The translations under genes were made by a program, and so were the position numbers. The notes under the pieces were generated by a model, which did not search any database, was not told the origin of the DNA, and saw only the letters and a list, made by a program, of their open reading frames with translations. 64,000 nucleotides of DNA from a virus. The DNA is taken from positions 42,584 to 106,583 of IMG/VR virus record IMGVR_UViG_3300021963_005267; one strand, written 5' to 3'. Positions 32,932-41,388 of the stretch are shown here, in pieces; the stretch's first letter is position 1; each line of letters begins with the position of its first letter.

Positions 32932-33054
32932 ATGAAGGCAATTGTAGTTTTAATCTTGGCACTGAATATCACCGCCTGCTCAACAGTAGCAGGTGCTGGT
33001 AAAGATCTAACCAGTGCTGCCGAATGGACCAAAGACAAAATGGGTGGCAAATAA
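32932..33054 (+). CDS. Entericidin-like small lipoprotein
   Basis: The 40-residue protein has a lipoprotein signal (KAIVVLILALNITAC) and the entericidin core ACSTVAGAGKDLTSA. Bacterial entericidins EcnA/EcnB are small cell-envelope lipoproteins; EcnB promotes lysis. A lysis-linked or envelope-stress role is plausible because endolysin and holin candidates are just upstream. It overlaps the next start (TAATG). Confidence 0.8.
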   Translation: MKAIVVLILALNITACSTVAGAGKDLTSAAEWTKDKMGGK

Positions 33055-33629
33055 TGAAGAAACTTATTACACTAATTCCTGTAGTTGCTATCCTAGCAGC
33101 CTGCGGAACAACTGATCCCTATCAAAAACGTGCTGATGCAGAACGTGAGCGTCAAGAGAAATATGCTGAACGATCGCTAGACAAGGCTCCTAAGTGGATG
33201 ACTGATCTTCCTAAGTCTACCGCTGCCGTCTATGCCAACGGCACTTCAGTTAGTGCAGACATGGCTATGGCAGATGAAAAAGCCAAAGTCATCGCTTTTG
33301 GCAAACTGTGTATGAGCGCAGGTGGTGAAGTTGACAAACAGAGCCGAGTGTTCCGTAATGACATCGGTGAAAGCTCAAACGAAAACAGTGAAATGGCTAT
33401 TCGTAGCATGTGCCGTAAGGTAGACATGACGGGTGCCGAAATCACTGAGATCAAACGTATCACTGAAGGTACACGCTATCGGACTTATGTATTGGTAGCT
33501 ATGCCCTTTGGAGATGCTAATCCTCTAAAGAAACAAAAGATCGAAACAGAAATGCGTCGCGAATCCGCTCGCCGTTCTACAGAAGCATTCCGCGAACTTG
33601 ATAACGTAACTGTACAACCCGTACGATGA
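33054..33629 (+). CDS. Lipoprotein, LPP20-like
   Basis: The 191-residue protein starts at the ATG on the entericidin stop: signal plus lipobox LAAC (Cys 18), a charged helix, then a compact region with PKWMTDLPKSTAAVYANGTS and AMADEKAKVIAFGKLC. This is the pattern of LPP20/YgdR-type domains in outer-membrane-associated lipoproteins. Such genes often neighbour CsgG-type genes. Probably in the host outer membrane. Confidence 0.7.
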   Translation: MKKLITLIPVVAILAACGTTDPYQKRADAERERQEKYAERSLDKAPKWMTDLPKSTAAVYANGTSVSADMAMADEKAKVIAFGKLCMSAGGEVDKQSRVFRNDIGESSNENSEMAIRSMCRKVDMTGAEITEIKRITEGTRYRTYVLVAMPFGDANPLKKQKIETEMRRESARRSTEAFRELDNVTVQPVR

Positions 33630-34282
33630 AACGTTACCTATTAGGACTGTGCCTACTGCCCTGTGCAGTTTTGGCACAGTCAAATATCTGCACCAACAAA
33701 GAAAAGACTATAGTTAGTCAGGATGAGCAGGGTAGGCAGGTAGTAACAAAATTGCAAGAAACTACCTGCATTGATACTGACGGACGAACTAAAGGTCTTG
33801 GCTTAGCACCTAATTGTGCGTTGCCTGCTAAAGGATACGGTGTCGCTAACATGAACAGTGTTTCTTGCATTCTTCCTGATCGTGTTTGGGAACAGTTTGA
33901 TGCAAGTCCGCAAATAGATCAATTTGTTGATGACAAATATCGTGCAGAAGATATATTCCTTTTAGACTATTCTAGTCCAGCAGATAATTCTATTTGGTCT
34001 AGACTAGCAGGTTCTTTTAGGAAGTTAGATCCCTATCAACAAGAAGCACATAATGTAGCTATAATCAAAGCTATTAAAGAGTCAAAAACAGGACAAAAAG
34101 TAACCTGGAAACACGGTGATGCTAGTGGGTATGCGGTTCCTGTAGCAGTAATCCCTAGTAGTCAGGGGTATTGCAAGCGTATACACGTCAGTGTATGGGC
34201 TTTTGACCAACAAAATATAGGTTCTAAAACTATTTGTTATAACAATTCCGATGGCCGTTGGCGCTGGCTCCGCGATAAATAA
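33626..34282 (+). CDS. Secreted protein with surface-antigen-like C-terminus
   Basis: The 218-residue protein has a signal peptide (YLLGLCLLPCAVLA). It contains several Cys likely to form disulfides. Residues 150-218 (VTWKHGDASGYAVPV, GYCKRIHVSVWAF, TICYNNSDGRWRW) resemble the C-terminal domain of 17-kDa surface-antigen-type proteins. It is coupled by ATGA to the LPP20-like gene. Periplasmic or surface location; function unknown. Confidence 0.65.
   Translation: MKRYLLGLCLLPCAVLAQSNICTNKEKTIVSQDEQGRQVVTKLQETTCIDTDGRTKGLGLAPNCALPAKGYGVANMNSVSCILPDRVWEQFDASPQIDQFVDDKYRAEDIFLLDYSSPADNSIWSRLAGSFRKLDPYQQEAHNVAIIKAIKESKTGQKVTWKHGDASGYAVPVAVIPSSQGYCKRIHVSVWAFDQQNIGSKTICYNNSDGRWRWLRDK
34274..34281 (+). 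promoter_or_regulatory. T4-type late promoter box
   Basis: GATAAATA at the end of the secreted-protein gene, 21 bases before the structural gene ATG with AAGGAGATAATTTT. Confidence 0.6.
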
Positions 34283-34302
34283 GATATCAAGGAGATAATT
34301 TT

Positions 34303-35001
34303 ATGGCTTCAGGATTTCAGCAAGATACCAATCAGCTAAACCCAAATTTTTACAGAATTTCTATTGACCTAAGTGGTTACGATTCAACAGCGGCCAATAC
34401 TACAGCAGGTGGTGTCGAGCCATCCAGCGGAGATTCATTTACAACATTGAATACTACACTGGCAAATTCTCAACGCCGTGCTAGAGGCAATTTACGTTGG
34501 GATGCTGTTCTACAGCAACTACAGCGTTTTGGCGATTGCAAGATTTTAGACGTGACCGCAACAGAAGGATCTAGCGATCCGTTAGACGTTGCAGATGACG
34601 TAACAACAGGTCTAGCATTCACAGTTATGTATGAAAGAGATGCTTTCATTCTTCCAGCTGTGCAAGCTATGTTAATCGCAGAAGGTAGAGTAAGTGGTGG
34701 CAATGCAAAATTGTCAGATAACGCTACATTAGCTAGCGCCACAACTTGTTCTTCTACAGCGTTAGCAGTGCAAGAGCTAGTGGTCAGAGGAATCACAAAA
34801 GGTTACAGAGACTACACCGCACCAGGTACCGCAGTAAGTTCAACTCTAGATGTTTTCACAAAATCAGCAAGAGTTTACGACGGTTTGGCAGGCGGTCAAG
34901 AAAAGCTCACAGTAGCTTCTCCAGTAACTCCTGTAGTGGCACACACTGATGTGACTGTATCATTAATCACAACCACTACTTTGGTAACAGCGGACTATTG
35001 A
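34303..35001 (+). CDS. Probable virion structural protein
   Basis: The 232-residue protein is rich in Thr, Ala, Ser and Val, with long beta-prone stretches and few charges, like the protein at 7866. It has its own late promoter and strong ribosome site. It is followed by a perfect palindrome rather than a typical terminator. Place in the particle unknown. Confidence 0.65.
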   Translation: MASGFQQDTNQLNPNFYRISIDLSGYDSTAANTTAGGVEPSSGDSFTTLNTTLANSQRRARGNLRWDAVLQQLQRFGDCKILDVTATEGSSDPLDVADDVTTGLAFTVMYERDAFILPAVQAMLIAEGRVSGGNAKLSDNATLASATTCSSTALAVQELVVRGITKGYRDYTAPGTAVSSTLDVFTKSARVYDGLAGGQEKLTVASPVTPVVAHTDVTVSLITTTTLVTADY

Positions 35002-35005
35002 CCTT

Positions 35006-35019
35006 TGTCTAATTAGACA
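35006..35019. promoter_or_regulatory. Perfect 14-bp palindrome
   Basis: TGTCTAATTAGACA lies between the structural gene and the membrane coiled-coil gene. It could be an operator or a short hairpin. It has no T tract, so it is not a standard terminator. Confidence 0.4.
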
Positions 35020-35032
35020 TTAAACTAACTTA

Positions 35033-36283
35033 ATGCTAGTAGGATTACTTACACTTCTAAGTGCGCTTTCCATTTCGGTCGTCGCAATCTATTATTCCGT
35101 AGTAGGTTTGACGGCCATTTTCTCCGCGGCGGCATTGGCTATTATGATTATGGGCGTGTCGCTAGAGGTTGGAAAATTAGTAACAGTTGTTTGGTTACAT
35201 CAGAATTGGAAGACAGCCCCTAGACTAATCAAAATATATTTGAGCACTGCATTGGTAGTGCTGATGCTGGTTACCTCTATGGGTATCTTTGGATTCTTAT
35301 CTAAAGCACACATGGATCAAAGTGTACCTACTGGCGATGTAGCAGATAAAGTTGCGTTGTATGATGAAAAGATTAAAACGCAAAAGGAGAACATCGATGC
35401 ATATCGCAAAGCTCTTCGTCAAATGGATGAATCTGTTGATCAAGTTATGGCAAGATCCTCAGATGAAAAAGGAGCCGATAAAGCAGCGGCCCTTCGTAGA
35501 AGTCAGCAAAAAGAGCGTAACCAATTACAGGCTGACATTGGCAAGGCACAGGCAGAAATTGCAAAGCTCAATAATGAACGTGCCCCGATCGCCAAAGAGT
35601 TACGCAAAGTTGAAGCTGAAGTAGGCCCAATCAAATACATAGCTAACTTCTTCTATGGTGATACTGATCAATCAATTTTAGAAAAAGCTGTAACCTGGGT
35701 AATACTTACTCTTATATTTGTATTTGATCCATTGGCAATTGTATTGTTAATTGCCGCACAGGTAAGTATCAAACAAGCATTGGATAAAAAGAAATCACAA
35801 CCTAAGGAAGAACCTCCAGTCTATGAAGACGATGGATTTAGATTCTTAGCAGATGAGAAAGATCTTTATCCCGAGGATGCTCCTGTAGAGCGTAAATCTT
35901 TTTGGCCTACTGCTACAAGTCTTTGGCCTTTCCCTAAGAAAGAAAAAGTAGAAGAGCCAATAGTAGAAACTGTTCTTCCCGACACTGACTTAGAGCCTGA
36001 TCTTTTAAAGCAGGCTGAAGAACGTGTTAAAGAAAATGTAGAAAAAGCGGAAGAAGAACACGCCCTCGAGCAATGGAACAAAATGATTGAAGAGGCTGAA
36101 AAAGAAGCCGAAGAGGAATCTAAGCGTCTGCAAGAAAAACGCCTTAAAGATGATGCAGCCGAAGAAGCTAAGAAATGGGCTGAAGAACAAGAAGCCATTG
36201 CAGAAGAAGAAGCCAAAAAAAAAGAAGTGACATATCTCGAGAAGGACGGGAAGAATCAAATCCTGAAGATCAGCGAGAAGTAA
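35033..36283 (+). CDS. Membrane protein with long coiled coils
   Basis: The 416-residue protein has N-terminal membrane helices (about 2-22, 28-48 and 68-92), a coiled coil (about 105-200), a second membrane pair (about 220-245) and a long, Glu/Lys-rich coiled coil (about 320-405). It resembles conserved membrane proteins of T4-like phages. Near its end the codons run through nine A's (36215-36223). A minus-one shift there opens about 113 more codons of protein-like sequence, so the full product may be about 510 residues. Confidence 0.75.
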   Translation: MLVGLLTLLSALSISVVAIYYSVVGLTAIFSAAALAIMIMGVSLEVGKLVTVVWLHQNWKTAPRLIKIYLSTALVVLMLVTSMGIFGFLSKAHMDQSVPTGDVADKVALYDEKIKTQKENIDAYRKALRQMDESVDQVMARSSDEKGADKAAALRRSQQKERNQLQADIGKAQAEIAKLNNERAPIAKELRKVEAEVGPIKYIANFFYGDTDQSILEKAVTWVILTLIFVFDPLAIVLLIAAQVSIKQALDKKKSQPKEEPPVYEDDGFRFLADEKDLYPEDAPVERKSFWPTATSLWPFPKKEKVEEPIVETVLPDTDLEPDLLKQAEERVKENVEKAEEEHALEQWNKMIEEAEKEAEEESKRLQEKRLKDDAAEEAKKWAEEQEAIAEEEAKKKEVTYLEKDGKNQILKISEK

Positions 36284-36564
36284 CATATCAACAAAACAGC
36301 GAGCAATCTCAAAGCACTATTTGGAAACGTGTACAAGAGAAAAAAACTTCTAAACCTGATAACTTTCTACCATTAGATAGAATATACAGGAATCTCAGCA
36401 AAGACAATCTTAGCGCATTGGACCTTGAAATATACGATCAGGACGATCCTGAGTTTACAAGAATACTAGAACTAATCAAACGATTAAGAGATAGAACACT
36501 TCGACCAGAGGAATTATCAGAAGTAGATGCTGAGATCATAGCTGAAGTGCTAACTAAGATATGA
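36214..36564 (+). CDS. Minus-one frame extension of the membrane coiled-coil gene
   Basis: This frame has no ATG or GTG in its first 90 codons, yet reads as a well-formed protein: NFLPLDRIYRNLSKDNLSAL, DLEIYDQDDPEFTRILELIK and LRPEELSEVDAEIIAEVL. It enters from the gene above at the A9 run (slippery A-AAA-AAA in the zero frame). Its TGA overlaps the next ATG, the usual coupling of this genome. Either programmed -1 frameshifting or a recent/assembly indel in the A run explains it. Confidence 0.6.
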   Translation, partial: QKKRSDISREGREESNPEDQREVTYQQNSEQSQSTIWKRVQEKKTSKPDNFLPLDRIYRNLSKDNLSALDLEIYDQDDPEFTRILELIKRLRDRTLRPEELSEVDAEIIAEVLTKI

Positions 36565-36956
36565 TGAATAAAATTACCTTAGTAACTCCCCCAGACGATA
36601 TATCTCAAGATGGTTTGAGGATTTTATGCGTATCTTTAACTCCTGATCAGGATCAGGTAGTATCACAAGCCATTACTAAACAGTCAGATCTTCCCAATAC
36701 TATAATATATGTTTGGAAAAATGGAGAACCATTAGAATGGCTGTTTGACAAAAAATTAAAAAGTAATATAATAATTTTTAATGGCTGTTCTGATAGCGGA
36801 GAAATAAATGGCTATTTGGCAGCACAACCAAATTCTTATTATTTCGGTCCAGTAAAAAATTTAATACTGGTCAATGATAGGGATATATATGATGTTGAAA
36901 CTTGTTTTGAGATTATTAAGAACTACATAGACATTTATGGCAAAAAATTTATCTAA
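36561..36956 (+). CDS. Conserved T4-like phage protein
   Basis: The 131-residue protein starts MMNKITLVTPPDDI and has an alpha/beta pattern with ILCVSLTPDQ, NTIIYVWKNGEPLEWLFD and SNIIIFNGC. I recognise this family from T4-like marine and freshwater phages; function unknown. It overlaps the bS21 gene by 20 bases. Confidence 0.75.
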   Translation: MMNKITLVTPPDDISQDGLRILCVSLTPDQDQVVSQAITKQSDLPNTIIYVWKNGEPLEWLFDKKLKSNIIIFNGCSDSGEINGYLAAQPNSYYFGPVKNLILVNDRDIYDVETCFEIIKNYIDIYGKKFI

Positions 36957-37176
36957 ACCGTCCGGATCTTCTGTATTAGTAAAAGAAGGCGAAGATATCA
37001 ACAGAGCCCTTAAACGTTTTAAGAAGAAAGTAGAAGATAGTGGCACACTAGAAACTCTTAGAAAAAAAGAATTCTACGAAAAGCCAACTACTGAACGTAA
37101 ACGTAAGAAGGGTGCTGCTCGCGCACGTTGGCAAAAGAAACTCAAAGACCAACAACTACCACAGAAACTATTTTAA
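36937..37176 (+). CDS. rpsU: Ribosomal protein bS21
   Basis: The 79-residue protein contains the bS21 core: VLVKEGEDINRALKRFKKKV, then LRKKEFYEKPTTERKRKKGA and ARARWQKKL. bS21 sits by the anti-Shine-Dalgarno site of the 30S subunit and affects initiation. Phage copies are known and are thought to bias host ribosomes toward phage messages. It has a slightly longer N-terminus than host proteins (about 70 residues). Confidence 0.93.
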   Translation: MAKNLSKPSGSSVLVKEGEDINRALKRFKKKVEDSGTLETLRKKEFYEKPTTERKRKKGAARARWQKKLKDQQLPQKLF

Positions 37177-37188
37177 GAAAGGTATCCG

Positions 37189-38208
37189 ATGCGTATCGAA
37201 GACGAAGTCAAATTAGACTTCCGTGATGTGCTGATTCGTCCTAAGCGTTCTACGCTTTCAAGCCGCAAGGAAGTAGATCTCACCCGTACATATAAATTTA
37301 AGCACAGTAGATTCCAATGGACCGGTGTTCCTGTAATGGCCGCTAACATGGACGGTGTGGGCACTATAGAAATGGCTAGGAAACTTTATAAGCATCAGAT
37401 GTTTACCTGCCTAGTTAAAAACTATGCCGAAGACGATCTTTTTGATCTAACTGGTAAGTTCGGTGGAAATTATTTTGCCGTTAGTACCGGAATCAGTGAT
37501 AAAGATTTTCTAAAACTAAGACAGATATTAAATGCCTATCCAGAAATTCATTTCATCTGTATTGATGTGGCCAATGGATATAGTGAACACTTTGGTGAAT
37601 ATGTTTCTAAAGTTAGGCAAACATATCCTGAACACACTATTATCGCAGGTAACGTTGTTACCGCAGACATGACACAGGAGTTAATTTTACGTGGAGCAGA
37701 TATTGTTAAAGTTGGGATTGGCCCTGGCAGTGTCTGTACGACTCGTATACAGACTGGTGTTGGGTACCCTCAACTTTCTGCTATCATCGAGTGCGCTGAT
37801 GCTGCTCACGGTCTTGGTGGCCATATCGTGGCTGATGGCGGGTGTACTTGCCCCGGTGATGTGGCTAAAGCGTTTGGTGCTGGGGCAGACTTCGTAATGC
37901 TTGGAGGTTTGTTAGCCGGACACGACGAAGGCGGCGGTGACATTAAAGATGGTAAAGTTACATTCTATGGTATGAGTTCAGACACTGCAATGAACAAACA
38001 CAATGGCGGGGTTGCCGAATATAGAAGTTCAGAAGGCCGCACAGTTGAGATTCCTTATAAAGGAGCAGTCCAAGATACAGTTCTAGATCTACTAGGAGGC
38101 TTACGCAGTACCTGCACTTATGTTGGTGCTCCTAGTCTTAAACAACTATCCAAATGCACAACATTCATCCGAGTTAATAAACAAATTAATGATGTATTTG
38201 TAAAATGA
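37189..38208 (+). CDS. guaC: GMP reductase (IMPDH/GMPR family)
   Basis: The 339-residue protein has GMP reductase features: [17 protein letters not shown] at the start, the catalytic Cys loop [20 protein letters not shown] (about 176-195), [14 protein letters not shown], and [13 protein letters not shown] near the C-terminus. No CBS domain is present, and length fits GuaC (about 347). It converts GMP to IMP with NADPH, shifting purines. The segment 37690-37910 over the catalytic loop uses T- and C-ending codons unlike the rest. Confidence 0.93.
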   Translation: MRIEDEVKLDFRDVLIRPKRSTLSSRKEVDLTRTYKFKHSRFQWTGVPVMAANMDGVGTIEMARKLYKHQMFTCLVKNYAEDDLFDLTGKFGGNYFAVSTGISDKDFLKLRQILNAYPEIHFICIDVANGYSEHFGEYVSKVRQTYPEHTIIAGNVVTADMTQELILRGADIVKVGIGPGSVCTTRIQTGVGYPQLSAIIECADAAHGLGGHIVADGGCTCPGDVAKAFGAGADFVMLGGLLAGHDEGGGDIKDGKVTFYGMSSDTAMNKHNGGVAEYRSSEGRTVEIPYKGAVQDTVLDLLGGLRSTCTYVGAPSLKQLSKCTTFIRVNKQINDVFVK

Positions 38209-38237
38209 TTGACGGGTATAATAAAAGAAAGTACAAT
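38209..38237 (+). promoter_or_regulatory. Sigma70 promoter giving a leaderless start
   Basis: TTGACG, 17 bp, TACAAT. The -10 is followed by six bases and then the exonuclease ATG, so the expected transcription start is the ATG. Confidence 0.75.
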
Positions 38238-38243
38238 AATAGT

Positions 38244-38819
38244 ATGAATACTGATATAATGATTGATTTAGAAACTCTGGCCACATCACCAGACAGTGCC
38301 ATTTTAACAATTGGTGCTGTAAAATTTGATCCATTTGGACAAGAATTAAAAGAACCAGCAATGGATAGCTTTTATCTTAAAGTGGATTTAGACAGTTGCC
38401 ACGCACTAGGTTTAGTCGTAGCCGACGATACGATTAAATGGTGGTCTCAACAAGATCCCGAAGCACAGGAAGAAGCATTTGGCACCGAAGGGCGTGTTAG
38501 CATAACTGACGCACTCAACCGATTGTATAAATTCTGTTGGGGTGCTAACCGTGTTTGGAGCCACGGTGCTGGATTTGATATTGTAATTTTAGAAACTGCT
38601 TTCCGTAAAATTGGTAAAGGTTATCCTTGGCAATTTTGGCAAGTTAGGGACACTAGGACTATTTACGATATTGGTATAAATCCAGATCGTCCCGAAGTAC
38701 TAAAACATCACGCACTGCACGATGCTTATAATCAAGCTATAGGTGTCCAAAATGTGCTAAGAAAATTAAGATGCGCTACATTAGGTAGTGAATATATTAC
38801 GCCACTCTCTCAAAGATGA
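38244..38819 (+). CDS. DEDDh 3'-5' exonuclease, DexA-like
   Basis: The 191-residue protein has the exonuclease motifs DLE in MIDLETLAT (about 7-9), GAGFDIVILE (about 110) and HHALHDAYNQA (about 155-165) with catalytic His and Asp. It resembles T4 exonuclease A (DexA) and the Rv2179c-like family. I start at MNTDIMIDLE because the promoter covers the earlier in-frame ATG at 38205. It degrades DNA or RNA ends. Confidence 0.88.
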   Translation: MNTDIMIDLETLATSPDSAILTIGAVKFDPFGQELKEPAMDSFYLKVDLDSCHALGLVVADDTIKWWSQQDPEAQEEAFGTEGRVSITDALNRLYKFCWGANRVWSHGAGFDIVILETAFRKIGKGYPWQFWQVRDTRTIYDIGINPDRPEVLKHHALHDAYNQAIGVQNVLRKLRCATLGSEYITPLSQR

Positions 38820-38821
38820 GA

Positions 38822-38829
38822 GATAAATA
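38822..38829 (+). promoter_or_regulatory. T4-type late promoter box before dnaK
   Basis: GATAAATA right after the exonuclease stop; a transcript from here would start at the structured dnaK leader. Confidence 0.55.
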
Positions 38830-38833
38830 AATT

Positions 38834-38906
38834 TGCAGTAAGCACCTAATGGGCTTGCTGTAGAGCATAAGCTCAAACGATTCTTACTTTATAAGGAGAT
38901 AAAATT
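38834..38906 (+). promoter_or_regulatory. Structured dnaK leader, copy 1 of a twin RNA element
   Basis: A 10-bp stem (38834-38843 with 38853-38862, two G-U pairs) presents the 9-base loop ACCTAATGG. A small hairpin follows (GAGC 38863-38866 with GCTC 38871-38874), then GATTCTTACTTTATAAGGAG with the ribosome site. An alternative helix pairs TGGGCTT (38850-38856) with AAGCTCA (38869-38875). The hsp20 leader shares the loop, the layout, the alternative helix and the 3' block, but not the stem sequences. Confidence 0.75.
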
Positions 38907-40814
38907 ATGTCTAGAATCATCGGTATTGACCTCGGCACTACCAACTCATGCGTTAGTGTTATCGAGAACGGAATCCCCAAAATTATTGAAAATGCAGAAG
39001 GTGCAAGAACTACACCTAGCGTCGTTGCCTATACTGAAAACGATATCTTAGTAGGTGCCCCTGCTAAACGTCAATCAGTCACAAATCCAAAAAATACTCT
39101 TTATGCTGTAAAACGTCTAATCGGACGTAAGTTCAAAGAGGAAGCAGTGCAAAAAGATATTGACCTTATGCCATACCAAATCGTCGAAGCTAAGAACGGC
39201 GATGCTTGGGTTAAGGCCAATGACAAAGAACTAGCACCACCACAGGTCAGTGCAGAAGTTCTAAGAAAAATGAAAGAAGCAGCCGAAGCACATCTCGGCG
39301 AAAAAGTAGATAAAGCAGTTATCACAGTTCCAGCTTACTTCAATGACAGTCAACGTCAAGCAACTAAAGATGCAGGTAAGATTGCAGGCTTAGAAGTAAT
39401 GCGTATTATCAATGAACCAACAGCGGCTGCATTGGCATATGGTGTTGATAAGAAAGATGGCAAGGATCGTAAAGTTGCTGTCTACGACTTAGGTGGTGGT
39501 ACATTTGATATTTCAATTATTGAAATCGCAGAAGTTGACGGCGACAAGCAGATTGAAGTGTTGTCCACGAACGGTGACACATTCTTAGGTGGTGAAGACT
39601 TCGACCAACGTATCATGGACTACATCATCGATGAGTTTAGAAAAGAACAAGGCGTTGATCTAAGCAAAGACGTGTTGGCCTTACAGCGTCTAAAAGATGC
39701 TGCTGAGAAAGCTAAGATTGAACTTTCTAGCAGTTCACAGACAGAAGTGAACTTACCTTATGTTACTGCTGACGCAAGTGGTCCTAAGCATTTGGTAGTT
39801 AAAATCACTCGTGCTAAATTAGAAAGCATTGTTGATGAACTAATCCAACGCAGTATCGAGCCTTGCAAGATTGCTATGACAGATGCTAAAGTCACAGCCG
39901 CAGACATTGATGAAGTTATTCTTGTTGGTGGTATGACACGTATGCCTAAGGTGCAGGAAGCAGTTGAAAAGCTGTTTGGTAAGTCACCACGTAAGGATGT
40001 TAATCCAGACGAAGCAGTTGCCGCAGGCGCTGCCATCCAAGGTGCTGTTCTAGCAGGAGATCGTAAAGACGTTCTGTTGTTAGACGTTACTCCATTAAGC
40101 CTAGGCATCGAAACACTAGGCGGCATCATGGCCAAGGTTGTGAACAAGAACACAACTATTCCTACCAAGGCTAGCCAAACATTTAGTACTGCCGAAGACA
40201 ATCAGCCAGCAGTTACTATCCGTGTGTTCCAAGGCGAACGTGAACGTGCCAATGCAAATAAGATGCTAGGTGAATTCCATTTAGAAGGAATTGATCCAGC
40301 ACCGCGTGGTATGCCACAGATTGAAGTTACATTTGATATCGATGCAAACGGTATCCTAAATGTAAGTGCCAAAGACAAGAACACCGGTAAAGAAAACAAA
40401 ATCACTATCAAAGCCAACTCTGGTATCAGCGACGATGAGATCAAGAAAATGATCAAAGAAGCTGAGGAGTTTGCTGAAGAAGATAAGAAGTATAGAGAAA
40501 CTGTAGAAGCACGTAACAAGTGGGAAGCAGAAGTCTATACAATGATGAAAGAGTTAGAAGCTGAAAAGGATCTAGCTACTGAGGAAGAATGGAAAGCTAT
40601 CGAAGATGCTAAACAGGCAGCTTTAGATTTTGTTAAAGCAAATGAAGACGGCGAAGCAATGAAGGCAGAAGTGTTTAAGATTGCCGATGTTGCTAAACCT
40701 TTGTTTGATAAGATCAAAGCTAAACGTGATGCAGAAACGGCAGCTAACCAGCCTGCACAAGAACCAGCACAAGGCGAAGTTATTGATGCAGAGTTTAAAG
40801 AGACCAACAAGTAA
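38907..40814 (+). CDS. dnaK: Chaperone DnaK (Hsp70)
   Basis: The full-length 635-residue Hsp70 has the ATPase start [33 protein letters not shown], the phosphate loop [28 protein letters not shown], the interdomain [16 protein letters not shown] and a helical lid. It ends in [12 protein letters not shown], like host DnaK but without a strict EEVD. No dnaJ or grpE is in the window, so host partners are probably used. It is controlled by the twin leader shared with hsp20. Confidence 0.97.
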   Translation: MSRIIGIDLGTTNSCVSVIENGIPKIIENAEGARTTPSVVAYTENDILVGAPAKRQSVTNPKNTLYAVKRLIGRKFKEEAVQKDIDLMPYQIVEAKNGDAWVKANDKELAPPQVSAEVLRKMKEAAEAHLGEKVDKAVITVPAYFNDSQRQATKDAGKIAGLEVMRIINEPTAAALAYGVDKKDGKDRKVAVYDLGGGTFDISIIEIAEVDGDKQIEVLSTNGDTFLGGEDFDQRIMDYIIDEFRKEQGVDLSKDVLALQRLKDAAEKAKIELSSSSQTEVNLPYVTADASGPKHLVVKITRAKLESIVDELIQRSIEPCKIAMTDAKVTAADIDEVILVGGMTRMPKVQEAVEKLFGKSPRKDVNPDEAVAAGAAIQGAVLAGDRKDVLLLDVTPLSLGIETLGGIMAKVVNKNTTIPTKASQTFSTAEDNQPAVTIRVFQGERERANANKMLGEFHLEGIDPAPRGMPQIEVTFDIDANGILNVSAKDKNTGKENKITIKANSGISDDEIKKMIKEAEEFAEEDKKYRETVEARNKWEAEVYTMMKELEAEKDLATEEEWKAIEDAKQAALDFVKANEDGEAMKAEVFKIADVAKPLFDKIKAKRDAETAANQPAQEPAQGEVIDAEFKETNK

Positions 40815-40828
40815 CAGTTGGTAAATAT

Positions 40829-40891
40829 GATTGTGATTGCACCTAATGGGCAATCACAATCGGGCAATGCCCATTGATTCTTACTTTATAA
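40829..40891 (+). promoter_or_regulatory. Structured hsp20 leader, copy 2 of the twin RNA element
   Basis: A perfect 12-bp stem (40829-40840 with 40850-40861) presents the loop ACCTAATGG. A small hairpin follows (GGGC 40862-40865, GCCC 40869-40872), then GATTCTTACTTTATAAGGAG. The alternative helix pairs AATGGGCA (40845-40852) with TGCCCATT (40868-40875), eight perfect pairs. The stems differ from the dnaK copy while pairing is kept. Confidence 0.78.
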
Positions 40892-40901
40892 GGAGATTAT
40901 C

Positions 40902-41342
40902 ATGAATCAACATTTAGTACGTTTAGACACAAATGCTCTTAACAGAGCTCTTATTGGCTTTGACACGATGTTCGATCACTTAGAGCGTCGTTTTGCAAAT
41001 GCATCAACCAATAACTATCCACCACACAATATCCTGCGCCTAGGCGACAACGATTACGCCATCCAAATCGCAGTGACTGGTTTCGATAAAACAGAAATTT
41101 CTGTTACTGTCGAAAATAATGTATTAGTAGTCAAAGGCGAAAGTATGACTACTGATCATCCTCCAGAATCATATCTATATCGTGGCCTAGCAACTCGTGA
41201 TTTCACCAAAGAGTTTCCTCTTGCAGAACACATTGAAGTTGTGGGAGCAGAAACAAAGAATGGTATGTTGACTATTAAATTGGTCCGTAACGTTCCTGAA
41301 TCTGCCAAGCCCAAAGTCATTGACATTGTGGATGTGAAGTAA
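40902..41342 (+). CDS. Small heat shock protein Hsp20 (IbpA-like)
   Basis: The 146-residue protein has an alpha-crystallin domain (about 40-130): YAIQIAVTGFDKTEISVTVE, then GLATRDFTKEFPLAEHIEV and KNGMLTIKLVRNVPE, close to the IbpA/IbpB type. It holds unfolded proteins for DnaK. It follows dnaK in the same orientation and has the same type of leader. Confidence 0.95.
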   Translation: MNQHLVRLDTNALNRALIGFDTMFDHLERRFANASTNNYPPHNILRLGDNDYAIQIAVTGFDKTEISVTVENNVLVVKGESMTTDHPPESYLYRGLATRDFTKEFPLAEHIEVVGAETKNGMLTIKLVRNVPESAKPKVIDIVDVK

Positions 41343-41348
41343 TATAAT
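41320..41348 (+). promoter_or_regulatory. Perfect consensus sigma70 promoter for clpS
   Basis: TTGACA, 17 bp, TATAAT, inside the 3' end of hsp20. The transcript would begin in the hairpin that follows. Confidence 0.8.
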
Positions 41349-41371
41349 AAGGGGGAAGGTAATTCCCCCTT
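41349..41371 (+). other. Hairpin between hsp20 and clpS
   Basis: AAGGGGG and CCCCCTT pair across a 9-base loop. There is no T tract, so it may cap the hsp20 mRNA end or shape the clpS leader rather than terminate. Confidence 0.5.
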
Positions 41372-41388
41372 ATGACACTGGAGATATA

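Noticed and set aside
38834-38862. CIRCE (HrcA) operator before dnaK
   Set aside because: The 9-base spacer is CIRCE-like, but CIRCE has conserved arms (TTAGCACTC/GAGTGCTAA) and a free spacer. Here the arms vary between the two copies and the loop is conserved, which fits an RNA element.
39758-40519. Minus-strand open frames inside dnaK
   Set aside because: They are shadows of the strongly coding dnaK sequence, with no start signals.
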